Positions 50,920 to 60,134 of a stretch of 64,000 nt of DNA are shown here, piece after piece. Within the stretch, counting starts at the first letter, position 1; each line of letters opens with the position of its first letter. The notes beneath the pieces are model-generated. The model was not told where the DNA came from. It did no database searches and was given only the letters and a program-made list of their open reading frames with translations. Origin of the DNA: Candidatus Epilinea brevis (GTDB lineage Bacteria; Chloroflexota; Anaerolineae; Epilineales; Epilineaceae); NCBI GenBank assembly GCA_016710785.1, contig JADJUE010000009.1:721494-785493 (forward strand). The letters are read 5' to 3'. The translations under genes and the position numbers were made by a program.

Positions 50920-53337
50920 CTAAAGCAACGGATGGCCCGTGGGATCCGACTCGTTCAGCAGGTCCAGCACGGCATCGATGATGGATTCGACATTGGGCTT
51001 GGAGAAGTAGTCGCCGTCGGAGCCGTAGGCCGGGCGATGGGCCTCGGCGCTCAGGGTGCGCGGCGGCGAGTCCAGGTGCTGGAAGGCGCCCTGGCGCTCG
51101 ATGACCTCGCGCATCATGTAGGCCGTGGTGCCGCCCGGCACGTCTTCGTCCAGGAAGATGACCCGGCCGGTCTTGGCCACCGATTGGCCGATAAGGCCGT
51201 GGCGATCGAAGGGCAGCAGCGACTGGACGTCGATGAGCTCGACGTCCACGCCCAGGCCCGCCAGCACCTCGCAGGCCGTGGCGGCGATGCGGCAGCAGGC
51301 GCCGTAGGTGACCAGGGTCAGGTCTGTGCCCGCGCGCAGGATCTCAGGAACCCCCAAGGGCAGGCGCATCTCTGCGATGTTCTCTGGCAGCCGTTCCTTC
51401 AGCCGATAGCCGCTGAGCACCTCCACGACCAGGCCCGGATCGTCCCCTGCCAGCAGGGTATTGTAGAACCCGGCGGCGCGGGTCAAGTCCCTGGGCACCA
51501 GCACGTGGACGCCTCGCACCAGGCTCAGGATGCCGGCCATCGGCGAGCCGCTGTGCCAGATGCCCTCCAGGCGATGCCCCCGCGTGCGGACGATGACCGG
51601 CGCCTTCTGGCCACCCTTGCTGCGCCAGTGGAGTGTGGCCAGGTCGTCGCTCATGATCTGCAAGGCATAGAGGACGTAGTCCAGGTACTGGATCTCGGCG
51701 ATGGGCCGAAGACCGCGCATCGCCAGGCCGATGGCCTGGCCCAGGATGGTGGCCTCGCGAATGCCGGTGTCGGCCACCCGCAGGGGACCGTACTTCTCCT
51801 GGAGGCCGCGGAAGCCCTGGTTGACGTCTCCTATGCGCCCCAGGTCTTCGCCAAAGGCCACCACCCGGGGGTCGCGGCCGAGGATGGCGTCGAAGGCGGC
51901 GTTGACCACATCGAAGCCGTTCAGCTCCGGCGCGTCGGCGGCGTAGCGCGGCGGCACGCCGACCTCCAGGAGCGGCGACTCCGCGGAGCGGCTGTACAGA
52001 TGCGACCCGTAGCGCTCGCGGTTGGCGGCCAGTTGCGCCGCCTTCCAGCGCGCCAGGAGGTCCTTCTCCGGCAGCTGATGCCGGTAAAGAGCCACCTGGG
52101 CCTTGCGCAGGCCGGAAAGGAGCTGCTCGCGCGAGGGGTCCTCCACGGCGCGCAACTCGGCGACGAGCGGATCGAGGTCGGCCCGCGCCTGCGGTGTGGC
52201 GGCCACCTCGGCCAGGATGTCCAGCAGCTCGTCGCGCTCCGCGCGCTGCGGCACGCTGAAGGCCTCCCAAGCGGCTTCGCGCCGCGCTTCGACCTCCAGG
52301 CGCTCCTCGCGATCGATGGCGTCCAGCTGCGCCTCGGTCGCCAGGCCCGCGGCCAGGATCCACAGCCGCATCTGGCGCAGGCCGTCGTACTCAGCCTCCC
52401 AGGCCAGGCGCTCCTTGCTCTTGTAGCGCTCGTGGCTGCCGCTGGTGGAATGGCCTTGGGGCTGGCCGAGGTCCACCACGTGGATGATGGCCGGCAGCTG
52501 CTCCGCCCGCGCGGTGGCCGCGGCCTGGCCGAAGGCGGCCACGAGGGCGGGATAGTCCCAGCCCTTCACCCGGTGGATGTCGAAGCCGTCCCGACTGCCG
52601 GGCGCGCGGCGGAAGCCCTCCAGCAACTGCCCCACATCACCCTTGGTATGCTGCACCTCGTTGGGCACGGAGATGCCGTAGCCGTCGTCCCAGATACAGA
52701 TGATGGCCGGGCAGCGCAGGACGCCGATGGCATCCACCGATTCCCAGAAGAGCCCCTCGGCGCAGGTGGCGTTGCCGATGGTGCCCCAGGCCACTTCCTG
52801 TCCATTACGGGAGAAGCCGGTCATCTCCCGCAGGTCCTCCAGCTCGCGGTAGAGCCGCGAGGCGTAGGCCAGGCCGACCAGGCGCGGCATCTGAGTGCCC
52901 GTGGGCGAGACGTCGGAGCTGGTGTTGTAGCGGTCGGTCTGCGGCAGCCAGCGGCCGGCGTCGTCCAACAGCCGCGACCCGAAGTGGGCGTCCATGCCCC
53001 GCCCGCCAGACGCGGGCTCGGCGACCTCGTCGGCGTGGGCGTAGAGCTGGGCGAAGAACTCCTGCACCGAATGGATACCCAGGGCGAAGATGAGGGTCTG
53101 GTCGCGATAATAGCCGGAGCGCCAATCGCCTTTGCGCCAGGCGCGGGCCATGGCCAGCTGCGCCACCTCCTTGCCGTCGCCGAAGATGCCGAACTTGGCC
53201 TTGCCGGCCATCACCTCGCGCCGCCCGATCAGGCTGGCATGCCGGCTGCGCCAGCCGAGGCGGTAATCGGCCAGCACGTCGTCCACGCTGAGGCCGAGGT
53301 CGGCGAGGGGGCTGGCGGCGCTTCGTCGCTTGGCCAT
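50920..53337 (-). CDS. Fused E1 alpha/beta subunit of a 2-oxoacid dehydrogenase complex
   Basis: 805 aa. Residues 1-340 are the TPP-binding E1-alpha part (GYYRDQTLIFALG, QMPRLVGLAYASRLY, GTIGNATCAEGLFWE, ICIWDDGYGIS). A helical linker to about 470 follows, then E1-beta (VVAFGEDLGRIGDVNQGF, GIREATILGQAIGLAMRGLR, GSPMAGILSLVRG, VIFLDEDVPGGTTAYM). It decarboxylates a branched-chain 2-oxoacid or pyruvate and acylates lipoyl-E2. No E2 or E3 genes are in the window. A 907-residue open frame on the other strand is a shadow. Confidence 0.87.
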   Translation of the reverse strand: MAKRRSAASPLADLGLSVDDVLADYRLGWRSRHASLIGRREVMAGKAKFGIFGDGKEVAQLAMARAWRKGDWRSGYYRDQTLIFALGIHSVQEFFAQLYAHADEVAEPASGGRGMDAHFGSRLLDDAGRWLPQTDRYNTSSDVSPTGTQMPRLVGLAYASRLYRELEDLREMTGFSRNGQEVAWGTIGNATCAEGLFWESVDAIGVLRCPAIICIWDDGYGISVPNEVQHTKGDVGQLLEGFRRAPGSRDGFDIHRVKGWDYPALVAAFGQAAATARAEQLPAIIHVVDLGQPQGHSTSGSHERYKSKERLAWEAEYDGLRQMRLWILAAGLATEAQLDAIDREERLEVEARREAAWEAFSVPQRAERDELLDILAEVAATPQARADLDPLVAELRAVEDPSREQLLSGLRKAQVALYRHQLPEKDLLARWKAAQLAANRERYGSHLYSRSAESPLLEVGVPPRYAADAPELNGFDVVNAAFDAILGRDPRVVAFGEDLGRIGDVNQGFRGLQEKYGPLRVADTGIREATILGQAIGLAMRGLRPIAEIQYLDYVLYALQIMSDDLATLHWRSKGGQKAPVIVRTRGHRLEGIWHSGSPMAGILSLVRGVHVLVPRDLTRAAGFYNTLLAGDDPGLVVEVLSGYRLKERLPENIAEMRLPLGVPEILRAGTDLTLVTYGACCRIAATACEVLAGLGVDVELIDVQSLLPFDRHGLIGQSVAKTGRVIFLDEDVPGGTTAYMMREVIERQGAFQHLDSPPRTLSAEAHRPAYGSDGDYFSKPNVESIIDAVLDLLNESDPTGHPLL

Positions 53338-53545
53338 GGGGAGAAGGGCTCCTGGGTGGCTGAGGGTCGCTTTGTGGTGCTGATCGATGTCGTTCGGGTA
53401 GGGTCGGAGCGGTCAGGCATACGGAGGCCGCGCCGGCCGCTCGAGCAGGCGCCCATTATGCGCGAGAGGGGCGCGCGGGGTCCAGAAGACGGACGAGGCG
53501 TTGGCTTGCCGAGGAACAGGATCGGTTACGGCAGCATCCGCGTCC

Positions 53546-53647
53546 GATGATGCCGTAAACACGTGGAGATGATGCCGTAGAACTGGGCGCGATGATGCCT
53601 TCATAACAACCTTATGAAGGCATCAAACCTCCCTTATGAAGGCATCA
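53546..53647. repeat. Array of five GATGCC units, 22-25 bp apart, inverted about the centre
   Basis: GATGATGCC at 53546, 53568 and 53591 on the plus strand, and its complement in TTATGAAGGCATCA at 53612 and 53634. Core spacings are 22, 23, 25 and 22 bp, about two helical turns. Units 3, 4 and 5 share the longer TGATGCCTTCATAA; units 1 and 2 share GATGATGCCGTA. It resembles operator or iteron arrays. Confidence 0.7.
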
Positions 53648-53829
53648 AAGTTCATGGATCACGCCGTGAGGGCGGGCCGGCCATCCGGTGACGGACTTCG
53701 CGACTACCTGGGAAGCGGTCCGATAGGCGCCTCGCCCGGGTTACGGTGGCGTAGATCGCGCAGGTTCAACCCAATGATACCGTTGGCAAGCCTTATGTGA
53801 ATGGTCGGACGGTCGAGAATCCCTGCTAA

Positions 53830-53890
53830 ATCGCGCCGCCCCGATCGCCCGGGGGCAAAGCAGCCCCGGGCTCTTCCATTGGAATGTCCC
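53830..53890 (+). repeat. Left member of a ~55-60 bp inverted repeat flanking the IS110 gene
   Basis: Starts ATCGCGCCG, contains CGCCCGGGGGCAAAGCAGCC and CTCTTCCAT, ends GGAATGTCCC. The reverse complement of 55597-55646 matches it with about ten substitutions and short indels. It runs directly into a perfect hairpin GTCCCC-TAC-GGGGAC (53886-53900) followed by GGTTCTGTC. Confidence 0.75.
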
Positions 53891-54053
53891 CTACGGGGAC
53901 GGTTCTGTCGTGATTTCGCATGGTAGCCACGACTGCCGCAATGGTTGTACCGTCCCGCAGATAGTATGAGAAGGCCAGCCTCCCGAAGGCGCGGTATCCT
54001 GGGGATCCGCACCATTCAAACGGGCTCGAAGCCCACAGATAGGAGGCTGGCAG
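53891..54053 (+). ncRNA. Candidate structured RNA (possible IS110 bridge RNA) before the transposase
   Basis: 163 nt of non-coding sequence at the transposase 5' side. CCAGCCTCC (53975-53983) is perfectly complementary to GGAGGCTGG (54042-54050), which contains the ribosome site. Enclosed in it are a bulged hairpin GCGG-ATCC/GGAT-CCGC (about 53991-54009) and GGGCT-CGA-AGCCC (54022-54034). IS110-group elements are known to encode a bridge RNA in this position; assigning it here is inference. Confidence 0.35.
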
Positions 54054-55087
54054 ATGGATCGTAGCACGAAGCAGGTCGATGTCACGATCGGGTTGGATCT
54101 CGGAGACCGGCGAAGCCAGGCGGCGGTGCTGGACGCAGGTGGGGTGTTGATCGAGGAGCGGAGTGTGGCGACAACGAAGGAGGGAATGGCTGGAGGTCTT
54201 CGGGCAGTACGGCGGATGCCGGATCGTCATGGAGGTGGGCACGCACTCGCCGTGGGTGAGTCGCTTGTTCAAAGAACGTGGGTTCGAGGTCATCGTGGCC
54301 AATCCGCGGCAAGTGCGACTGATCGCGGCGAGCCAGCGGAAGACCGATCGCTACGATGCGCAGATGCTGGCGCGGCTGGGCCGACTGGACCCAGCCCTTC
54401 TGGCGCCGGTACAGCACCGAGGCGTGGAAGCGCAGCAGCACCGGGCCATGATGCAAGCGCGCGATGGATTGGTGCGCTGCAGAACCTTGCTGATCAACCA
54501 GGTCCGCGGATTGACCAAGGCGTTGGGGGTACGGCTGCCGCGCAGCCGGGCGGGTGCCTTTGCCTGCCAAGTGCGTGCGACCTTGGGCGACAAGCCGTTT
54601 CTCGGAGTAGATACCTTGCTGAGCACGATCGAGCAGCTCAGCAGCGACATCGGGCCATGGACAAGCAAGTCAAGGAACTGATCGAAAGCACGTATCCAGA
54701 GGCAGCACATCTGCAGCAGGTGTCGGGCGTGGGACCGATCACGTCGTTGTGGTACATCCTGACCTTGGAGGATCCCAGCCGTTTCGCCAAGAGCCGCGTG
54801 GTGGGCGCCTATCTGGGTCTGTGCCCAGGCAGCGAAGCTCAGGTGAGCAGCGACCGCAGTTGGGGATCAGCAAGGCTGGCGACGAGACCCTGCGACGCTA
54901 TCTGGTGCAAGCTGCCCACTGTGTTCTGGGGCCACTGGGTCGGACAGCGACCTGAGGCGCTTTGGCCAGGGATCAGTTCCCGTGGAGGAAGCAACGGCAA
55001 GAAGCGGGCCGTGGTCGCGGTCGCTCGGAAGCTCGCTGTGCTGCTGCACCGCCTTGGGTCTCGGGTGAGACCTATGCTCCCCCTTGA
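54054..55087 (+). pseudogene. IS110-family transposase, several frameshifts
   Basis: Pieces of one DEDD/RuvC-type transposase in three frames. N-terminal VTIGLDLGDRRSQAAVLD; then VMEVGTHSPWVSRLFKERGF, TDRYDAQMLARLGRLDP; then the transposase-20 part LQQVSGVGPITSLWYILTLE and AYLGLCP; then QRPQLGISKAGDETLRRYLV; finally KKRAVVAVARKLAVLLHRL. At least four indels are needed to join them, the last near 55058 restoring a stop at 55085. Full-length family members are near 340 aa, so little is missing besides frame. Confidence 0.85.
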
Positions 55088-55724
55088 GGAACGCCGACTT
55101 GACCGTGTCGCAGCCGGAAACAGCTGGAGGCAAGGCGCGCCGCTGATGCCACGCCCTGCCCTTGGGCGACGGGAGACAAGATGCCGAGTCACGGTGACTG
55201 CGAGATGTCCCTAGGCTCAATGAAGCCGCCCCGCAGATGGCAGCACCGCTCGATTCAGAACACATCCATGCACCGGGGGCCAACGACTCCCATCAAAGGT
55301 GCGGATAGAAGCATCGCAGCGTGGCTCCCCATCCACAGGCACGGCGCGGCTGTGCACATGTGGACAGCCAAAGGCAGGCTGCCCACAAGCACACAGCCCG
55401 GCTACCACGGCGCGGTTGGCCCCCGCCCAGGGGCCAGAACGGCATGCACACAGCCAGAGGCTGGCTGCCCCATGCCTGGCAACGTCGATCTCCCGCAACC
55501 GCTACCCTGGTGGACCAGCACCATGACCGGACAGCAGAGTGGATATCGTGGGACGTCAAGCCGTCCCGCTGAAGGACTTGACTGGCCTTCATAGAAGGGA
55601 CATCCCGATGGAAGAGCCAGGGCTGCTTTGCCCCCGGGCGGTTGAAACGGCGCGATCTGGTCGGTTCCAAACCGCCACACCAGACCATAACGTTTACCAA
55701 CAGTATCAACCCAATTCCCGGGGA
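55088..55724. other. 637-bp gene-free region right of the transposase
   Basis: Hairpin-prone sequence with short repeats: GCACACAGCC at 55389-55398 and 55446-55455, and the related GGCTGTGCAC at 55348-55357 in inverted sense. The right inverted repeat is at 55597-55646. I see no gene. The downstream leftward frame reads into it only because of a frameshift. Confidence 0.5.
55597..55646 (-). repeat. Right member of the inverted repeat flanking the IS110 gene
   Basis: Reverse complement begins GATCGCGCCG and contains CGCCCGGGGGCAAAGCAGCC, CTCTTCCAT and GGGATGTCCC, aligning to 53830-53890. Confidence 0.75.
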
Positions 55725-57127
55725 TCAGGGGCCTTGCAGCCGTAGCAGCAGACCCTTCCCGCCGGCACCGGCGTGCCGCCACCACAAGCTCCCCCAGCAC
55801 GTCACCTACAGTGATCCCGAAGCACATGGGGATTGTCAGCCGCCCGTCGGCGTCGGCGCGGGCGAATACCACGTCCTCCATGCCGGCGTTGTAGCGACGC
55901 ATGCATTGCCAGGACAGGATGCCGACGAAGACGTCGACCGTGGCTGCGGGCGCGCCCTTGAAACGCTCCTGGACGCGGAAGCTGACCAGGTGGTCGCAGC
56001 CGACGGGGCGGAAGGCGGTCACGCGGCCCAGGAACACCGCGTCGGCCTCGGCCAGCCATTCGCGGACCGGTCGCGGGCCAGGGCAGCCCGGGCATTCAAG
56101 GTGGGGCCAGGCCATGGGTGTGGCGGTGGACGACGTGCCAGCCGTCGGGGTCGGCGTGGACACGGGGTCCACAGTGCCCGTGGCAGCGGTCGTCGCGGTG
56201 GCCTCGCCACCAGCGGTCGGGGTGGCCGAGGGCGCAGGGGTCGGGGGATCTGCGCCGGGCCGAGCGCGGCGGCGTCGGATTCGCGGTAGGCGCGGGTCTG
56301 GCCACAGATGCTCAGCTCCAAGGTGCCGTCGGAGCCACGCCGGGCGAAGACCAGATGCTCGTCCCACCGGGGCCAGGTCGCCGGCTGTGCCCGACGCCAT
56401 CCAGAGCCCGCGGTCGCAGAACCACAGCGAATAGGGCAGGCGAACGGTGACAAAGGCTCCGCGGCCCTTCCACCAGCCCAGGTTGCGGTAGACCACCAGG
56501 CGGTCATGCCCACGTTCAGGTCCCAGGTCCTCCACCGCGGCCACCTTGCCGTGGAAGGCGGCGTCGCTGGCGTCGCGGGCTTCGGGCGGCGGCAGGGGCG
56601 CGGCGCAGCGCGGACAGGGTGGATCGGCAGGCAAGGCGGACCAGATCGGGTAGGGGATGGCGTCCGCCGGCGGCTCGTTGGGCTCCCAGTTCGGCGGCCT
56701 CCGCCGCAACGTAGAGCCGGGTACGGCTGCAGAGTCCTACGGCCAGCTCGGCCGCCGTAGCGTCTGCATAGACCAGGTAGCGCTGGCCCAGGCGGAAAGC
56801 GTAGCCGCACATCGCGCTGTCGCCTTGGGTCACCAGGCGTACCGGACTGGCGGTCACTCCCTTCCACTGCGTGTGTACCACGAAGGTCACCCGGATCTCG
56901 GCGAAGGCCCGGCCGCCAGGTCGCCAGCTCGATGCGCGACACCGTGCCGTCGAAGACCCCTGCGGACGTTTGCAGGGCCGCGCGCGGTGGGGCAGGGTCG
57001 CGCAGCTGCATGCCGGCCGTGATGCAACGGGCTCTTGCAGACCCAGGCTCGCGCCCAGGGCGAAGGCCAGAGCCGCTATCGAAACGGTGCACCAGGCACT
57101 CGGCTTCCGCATCGTCATGACCGTCAT
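55725..57127 (-). pseudogene. Secreted protein with three NTR/TIMP-like modules, frameshifted
   Basis: Starts at the ATG 57127 with AGGAGGG upstream. Signal peptide (VSIAALAFALGASLGL) then module 1: ACSCATLP, VFDGTVSRIEL, VTFVVHTQWKG, MCGYAFRLGQRYLVYAD, LAVGLCSRT. Module 2: CPRCAAPLPPPEARD, AAFHGKVAAVEDL, NLGWWKGRG, EHLVFARRGSDG. A Thr/Pro linker, then module 3: CPGCPGP, AVFLGRVTAFRPVG, QERFKGAPAATVDVF. The repeated C-x-x-C, F-x-G-x-V and W-K-G pattern is that of TIMP/netrin-like domains. The natural end GAGGKGLLLRLQGP reaches a stop at 55725-55727. At least three indels interrupt the frame. Confidence 0.7.
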
Positions 57128-57184
57128 GATCCCTCCTATGGCGCTGGTCCGAAACGGCTGGCGGGGTCTGGTCCCCCAACCCCT

Positions 57185-58610
57185 TCAAGGACAGATGAGC
57201 AGCTCCCGCACCAGCATCCGGTAGATCAGCTCCAGCACAAAGGCGTTGGGGGCGATGCGGACGTCTGACGGCGTCGATGCCACCTGCTCCAACAGGGGGC
57301 GCAGCACGTCGCCGCCGCGCCGGAAGCCGATGGCGACGATGCGGGCGCCGGCTCCCTTGGCCTGCTGCGCCGCGGCGATGATCGTGTCGTTCTGACTGCC
57401 GCCGCCCTCCGGCGTGGGCACCAGGTTGGGCAGGCCGTCCGTCAGCAGAATCATCAACGGTTCGCTGTCAACGCCGCGCGGAACTGCCAGGGCCCGCGCC
57501 CTCGGTCAATGCCAGGTCCAGACGGGTGCCCTGGGCCAGCTTGTCCTTCAGGCGGTCCAAGGCCAGGCCGGCGGCCATCGCGTCGCCGGTCAAGGCCAGC
57601 TCCGACCAGGCCGAGGCGTTGAATCCGACCACCGCGACCCGGTCTCCCGGCCTGGCGCTGCCGTCCATCCGCAGCTGCCCCACGAAGAGCCTCGCCGCCG
57701 CCAGGGCCGCGTCGATCTTGGGGTTGCCGTCCGACCCGGGTCGGGCCATCGAGGTGGAGAGGTCCAAGACCGGGGCGACGTCCACATGGCTCTGGTCGCG
57801 GCTGCAGACCGTGGGGGGTAACCGTGGGCAGCGGCGGGTCCCAGCGGAGAAGGGGCAGGTACAGCGGGGCCGGACGCAAGGTGGCTGTCGAAGAGGGCGT
57901 GACGGTCAGAGTGGGCGTGGGGCTGACCTCGGGCTGGGCGTCAGGGTGGCCGTGGGGGTGATCGTGGGGTCGAGGTGAGCGTCGGCGTCATCGTCGGCGA
58001 CGCGGTCAAGGTCGGTGTGATCGTCGGCGTGGGCACCGATGCCGGGTTGTAGTCGACGCAGAGGGCGAAGTCGTTGTAGTCCCAGTCCGTGAAGTCTTCC
58101 CAGCAGCTGCAGCCGATCAGGTACACCGCCGAGGTCTGCATGTCGCTGATGTCCAGCGGATCGGTGTCGCCGCAGCGGCGACCGGTCGGGGCGATGACCC
58201 TGGGGCCCGGCTCGCCGCCGCGCCGCCCACGGTCCTTCTCGAAGAAGATGCGGTCGCGGAAGGTGCCGAAGGTCACGTCCAGACGCAGGTCAGGCGGTCG
58301 TCCTTCTTCACCTGGATTCCAGTGTCGATCTTGCTGTTGGTGCCCGAGAGCCGCGGCAGGCTGATCGTCGTCCAGCCCTTGCCGTTGGCCGCACGGTCGA
58401 CGATGACCGCCACGCGGTGGTCCGCCGCTGCCGAACCACGCTTGATGCGCACGCGGATCTCGCCATCCACCGGCGCCACCAGGTCCGGCGGGGCATCGCC
58501 GCCCAGGCCAGGGCCGGCAGGAGGATGGACAGCCCCAGGCAGGCCGCGAACAGCCGGCGACGGTGGCCGCGGGGCCAGGCGATGCGGATGGGACGGCGGA
58601 CCGTGAACAT
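57185..58610 (-). pseudogene. Secreted von Willebrand factor A-domain protein, frameshifted
   Basis: Starts at the ATG 58610 after GGAGCCC. Signal peptide FAACLGLSILLPALAWA, then a beta-rich domain of about 150 residues (DGEIRVRIKRGSAAADHRVA, DRIFFEKDRGRRGGEPG, YLIGCSCWEDFTDWDYND), a Thr/Pro linker (PTITPTLTASPTMTPTLT), and a VWA domain with the metal-site motif APVLDLSTSMA, GDRVAVVGFNA, GTRLDLAL and ILLTDGLPNLVPTP. Several frameshifts separate these parts. The NTR gene starts 57 bp downstream, so the two are probably one operon for a surface or extracellular complex. Confidence 0.7.
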
Positions 58611-58727
58611 GAAGGGCTCCGATAGGCACAGATTCCCAGCCCAACGGGCGGGGCCGGACAGACTGCCTCCGATACCCAGTGGGTTGCACAGCCTAGTCCC
58701 GCGGTTCCCGGCCGTCAAGGGCGGCTG

Positions 58728-58733
58728 TATAAT
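58728..58733 (+). promoter_or_regulatory. -10 box of argS
   Basis: Perfect TATAAT about 52 nt upstream of the argS start; weak -35. It lies in the divergent gap with the VWA gene. Confidence 0.45.
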
Positions 58734-58784
58734 CCCCAGACTCCTCCCGCCGTGTCGGCCGCGGCCCCCAGCCAAGGACAGCCC

Positions 58785-60124
58785 ATGCTGCCCCAACAGA
58801 TCGCCCAGAGCATCCTCGACGCCGTGCAGGCCTGCCCAGACCGCCGGCGCCCTGCCTTAACTTCGCCCCGCCCACGGCGGACATCGACCGGCCCCGCTCA
58901 TTGGAGCATGGCGACTTCGCCACCAACTGGGCGCTCAAGGCCGCCAAACTCGCCGGCATGCCCCCTTGGCCTGGCTGCCGCGGTCGTGGCCCACTGGCCT
59001 CCGGTGGACCCATCCAATCGGCCTCCGTCGCTCCGCCCGGCTTCATCAACCTGCGTCTGGACCCGGCCTGGCTGGCCGAACAGGTCCGTGATCCGCCAGG
59101 CCGGCGATCGCTTCGGGAACATCGACCTGGGCGCGGGGCAGCGACTGCGGTGGAGTTCGTCAGCGCCAACCCCACCGGTCCCATCACTTCGGGGGCGCAC
59201 GCAACGCGGCCATCGGCGACACCTGGCGCGGGTGCTGGAGGCGGCCGGCTACCAGGTGCACCGCGAGTTCTACATCAACGACGCCGGCACCCAGATCGCC
59301 AACTACGGGGCCAGCATCCTGGCCGCTATCTACAGGCCCTGGGCCGCGACGTGCCCTTCCCCGAACAAGGCTACCAGGGCGCTTACATCGCCGATTACGC
59401 CGCAAGGGCCATCGAGGCCGAGGGCGACCGCTACCTGGACATGCCCGAGGCCGAAGCGTCCACCGCCCTGGGCGCCTGGGGCGTCGACATCGCCTTGGCC
59501 GCGCTCAGGGGTGAACCTGGGTCGCCTGGGCGTGCACTTCGACACCTGGTTCTCCGAGCAGAGCTCTATGCTGACGATTCCTTCGCCACCCTGCTGGCCG
59601 ACCTGGACCAGCGCGGTCTCATCGTTGAAAAGGACGGCGCGCGCTGGCTGGCTACCAGCCAGCTGGGATCGGACCGCGATGAGGTGCTCATCCGCTCCAA
59701 CGGCCAGTCGGGCTACTACGCCTCGATCTGGCCTACCATTATGACAAATTTGTTCGCCGCGGCTTCGAACGCGTCATCGATGTCTGGGCTGTGGACCATC
59801 AGAACCAGGCCCGGCGCATGCCCTTCTTGATGAAGGCCCTGAACCTCGACCCGGCGCGGCTGGACATCGTCATCTACGATCTGGTGAAGCTGGTCGAGAG
59901 CCGGCGTGGACGAGGCCACCGGCGAGCGCCCCAAGACCGAGGTGAAGCAGTCCAAGCGCAAGGGCACCTTCATCAGCCTGGACGAAGTGCTGGACGAATA
60001 CCTCGTGCCGCCAGACGCCATCCGCTTCATCCTCCTCACACGCTCCAACGAGCAGGTGATCGAGTTCGATACCGAGCTGGTCAAGAAGACGTTGATGGGC
60101 GTCTCCGCCCCGGAGCAGATGTAG
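58785..60124 (+). pseudogene. argS: Arginyl-tRNA synthetase, many frameshifts, C-terminal domain absent
   Basis: Start MLPQQIAQSILDAVQ at 58785. Conserved pieces lie in different frames: SLEHGDFATNWALKAAKLAG, VEFVSANPTGPI, GYQVHREFYINDAGTQIANY, YADDSFATLLADLDQRGL, VWAVDHQNQARRMPFLM, VKQSKRKGTFISLDEVLDEY (KMSK region). Most breaks are repaired by adding one base to a short run (for example near 59187, 59152, 59323, 59567, 59711); two need a base removed (near 59513 and 59908). The frame ends at 60124 soon after the KMSK region, without the C-terminal anticodon-binding DALR domain (family length is normally 550-600 aa). Confidence 0.85.
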
Positions 60125-60134
60125 GCCGCGCGGT

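Larger units (their letters stand above)
53338..54053. other. 716-bp gene-free region between E1 and the IS110 element
   Basis: Contains, from left to right: the E1 leader with AGGAG, the GATGCC repeat array (53546-53647), about 180 bp with nothing recognisable, the left inverted repeat (53830-53890) and the structured leader of the transposase. No ORF here looks coding. Confidence 0.6.
53830..55646. mobile_element. IS110-like element remnant with flanking inverted repeats
   Basis: The region from the left to the right inverted repeat, 1.8 kb, holds only the transposase pseudogene and non-coding sequence. IS110 elements normally lack long terminal inverted repeats, so the flanks may be REP-like target palindromes rather than true ends. 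The exact boundaries cannot be set. Confidence 0.55.

Noticed and set aside
50827..53550. 907-codon open frame on the plus strand opposite the E1 gene
   Set aside because: Composition shadow of a GC-rich gene; the encoded protein is Gly/Arg/His-rich without motifs, and the minus strand encodes a clear E1.
53546..53647. GATGCC array as a CRISPR
   Set aside because: Units are short, occur in both orientations, and the intervals between them are only about 8-16 bp; no cas genes nearby.
54054..55087. IS110 frameshifts as programmed recoding
   Set aside because: At least four indels without slippery signals, in a region where every other gene is also shifted.
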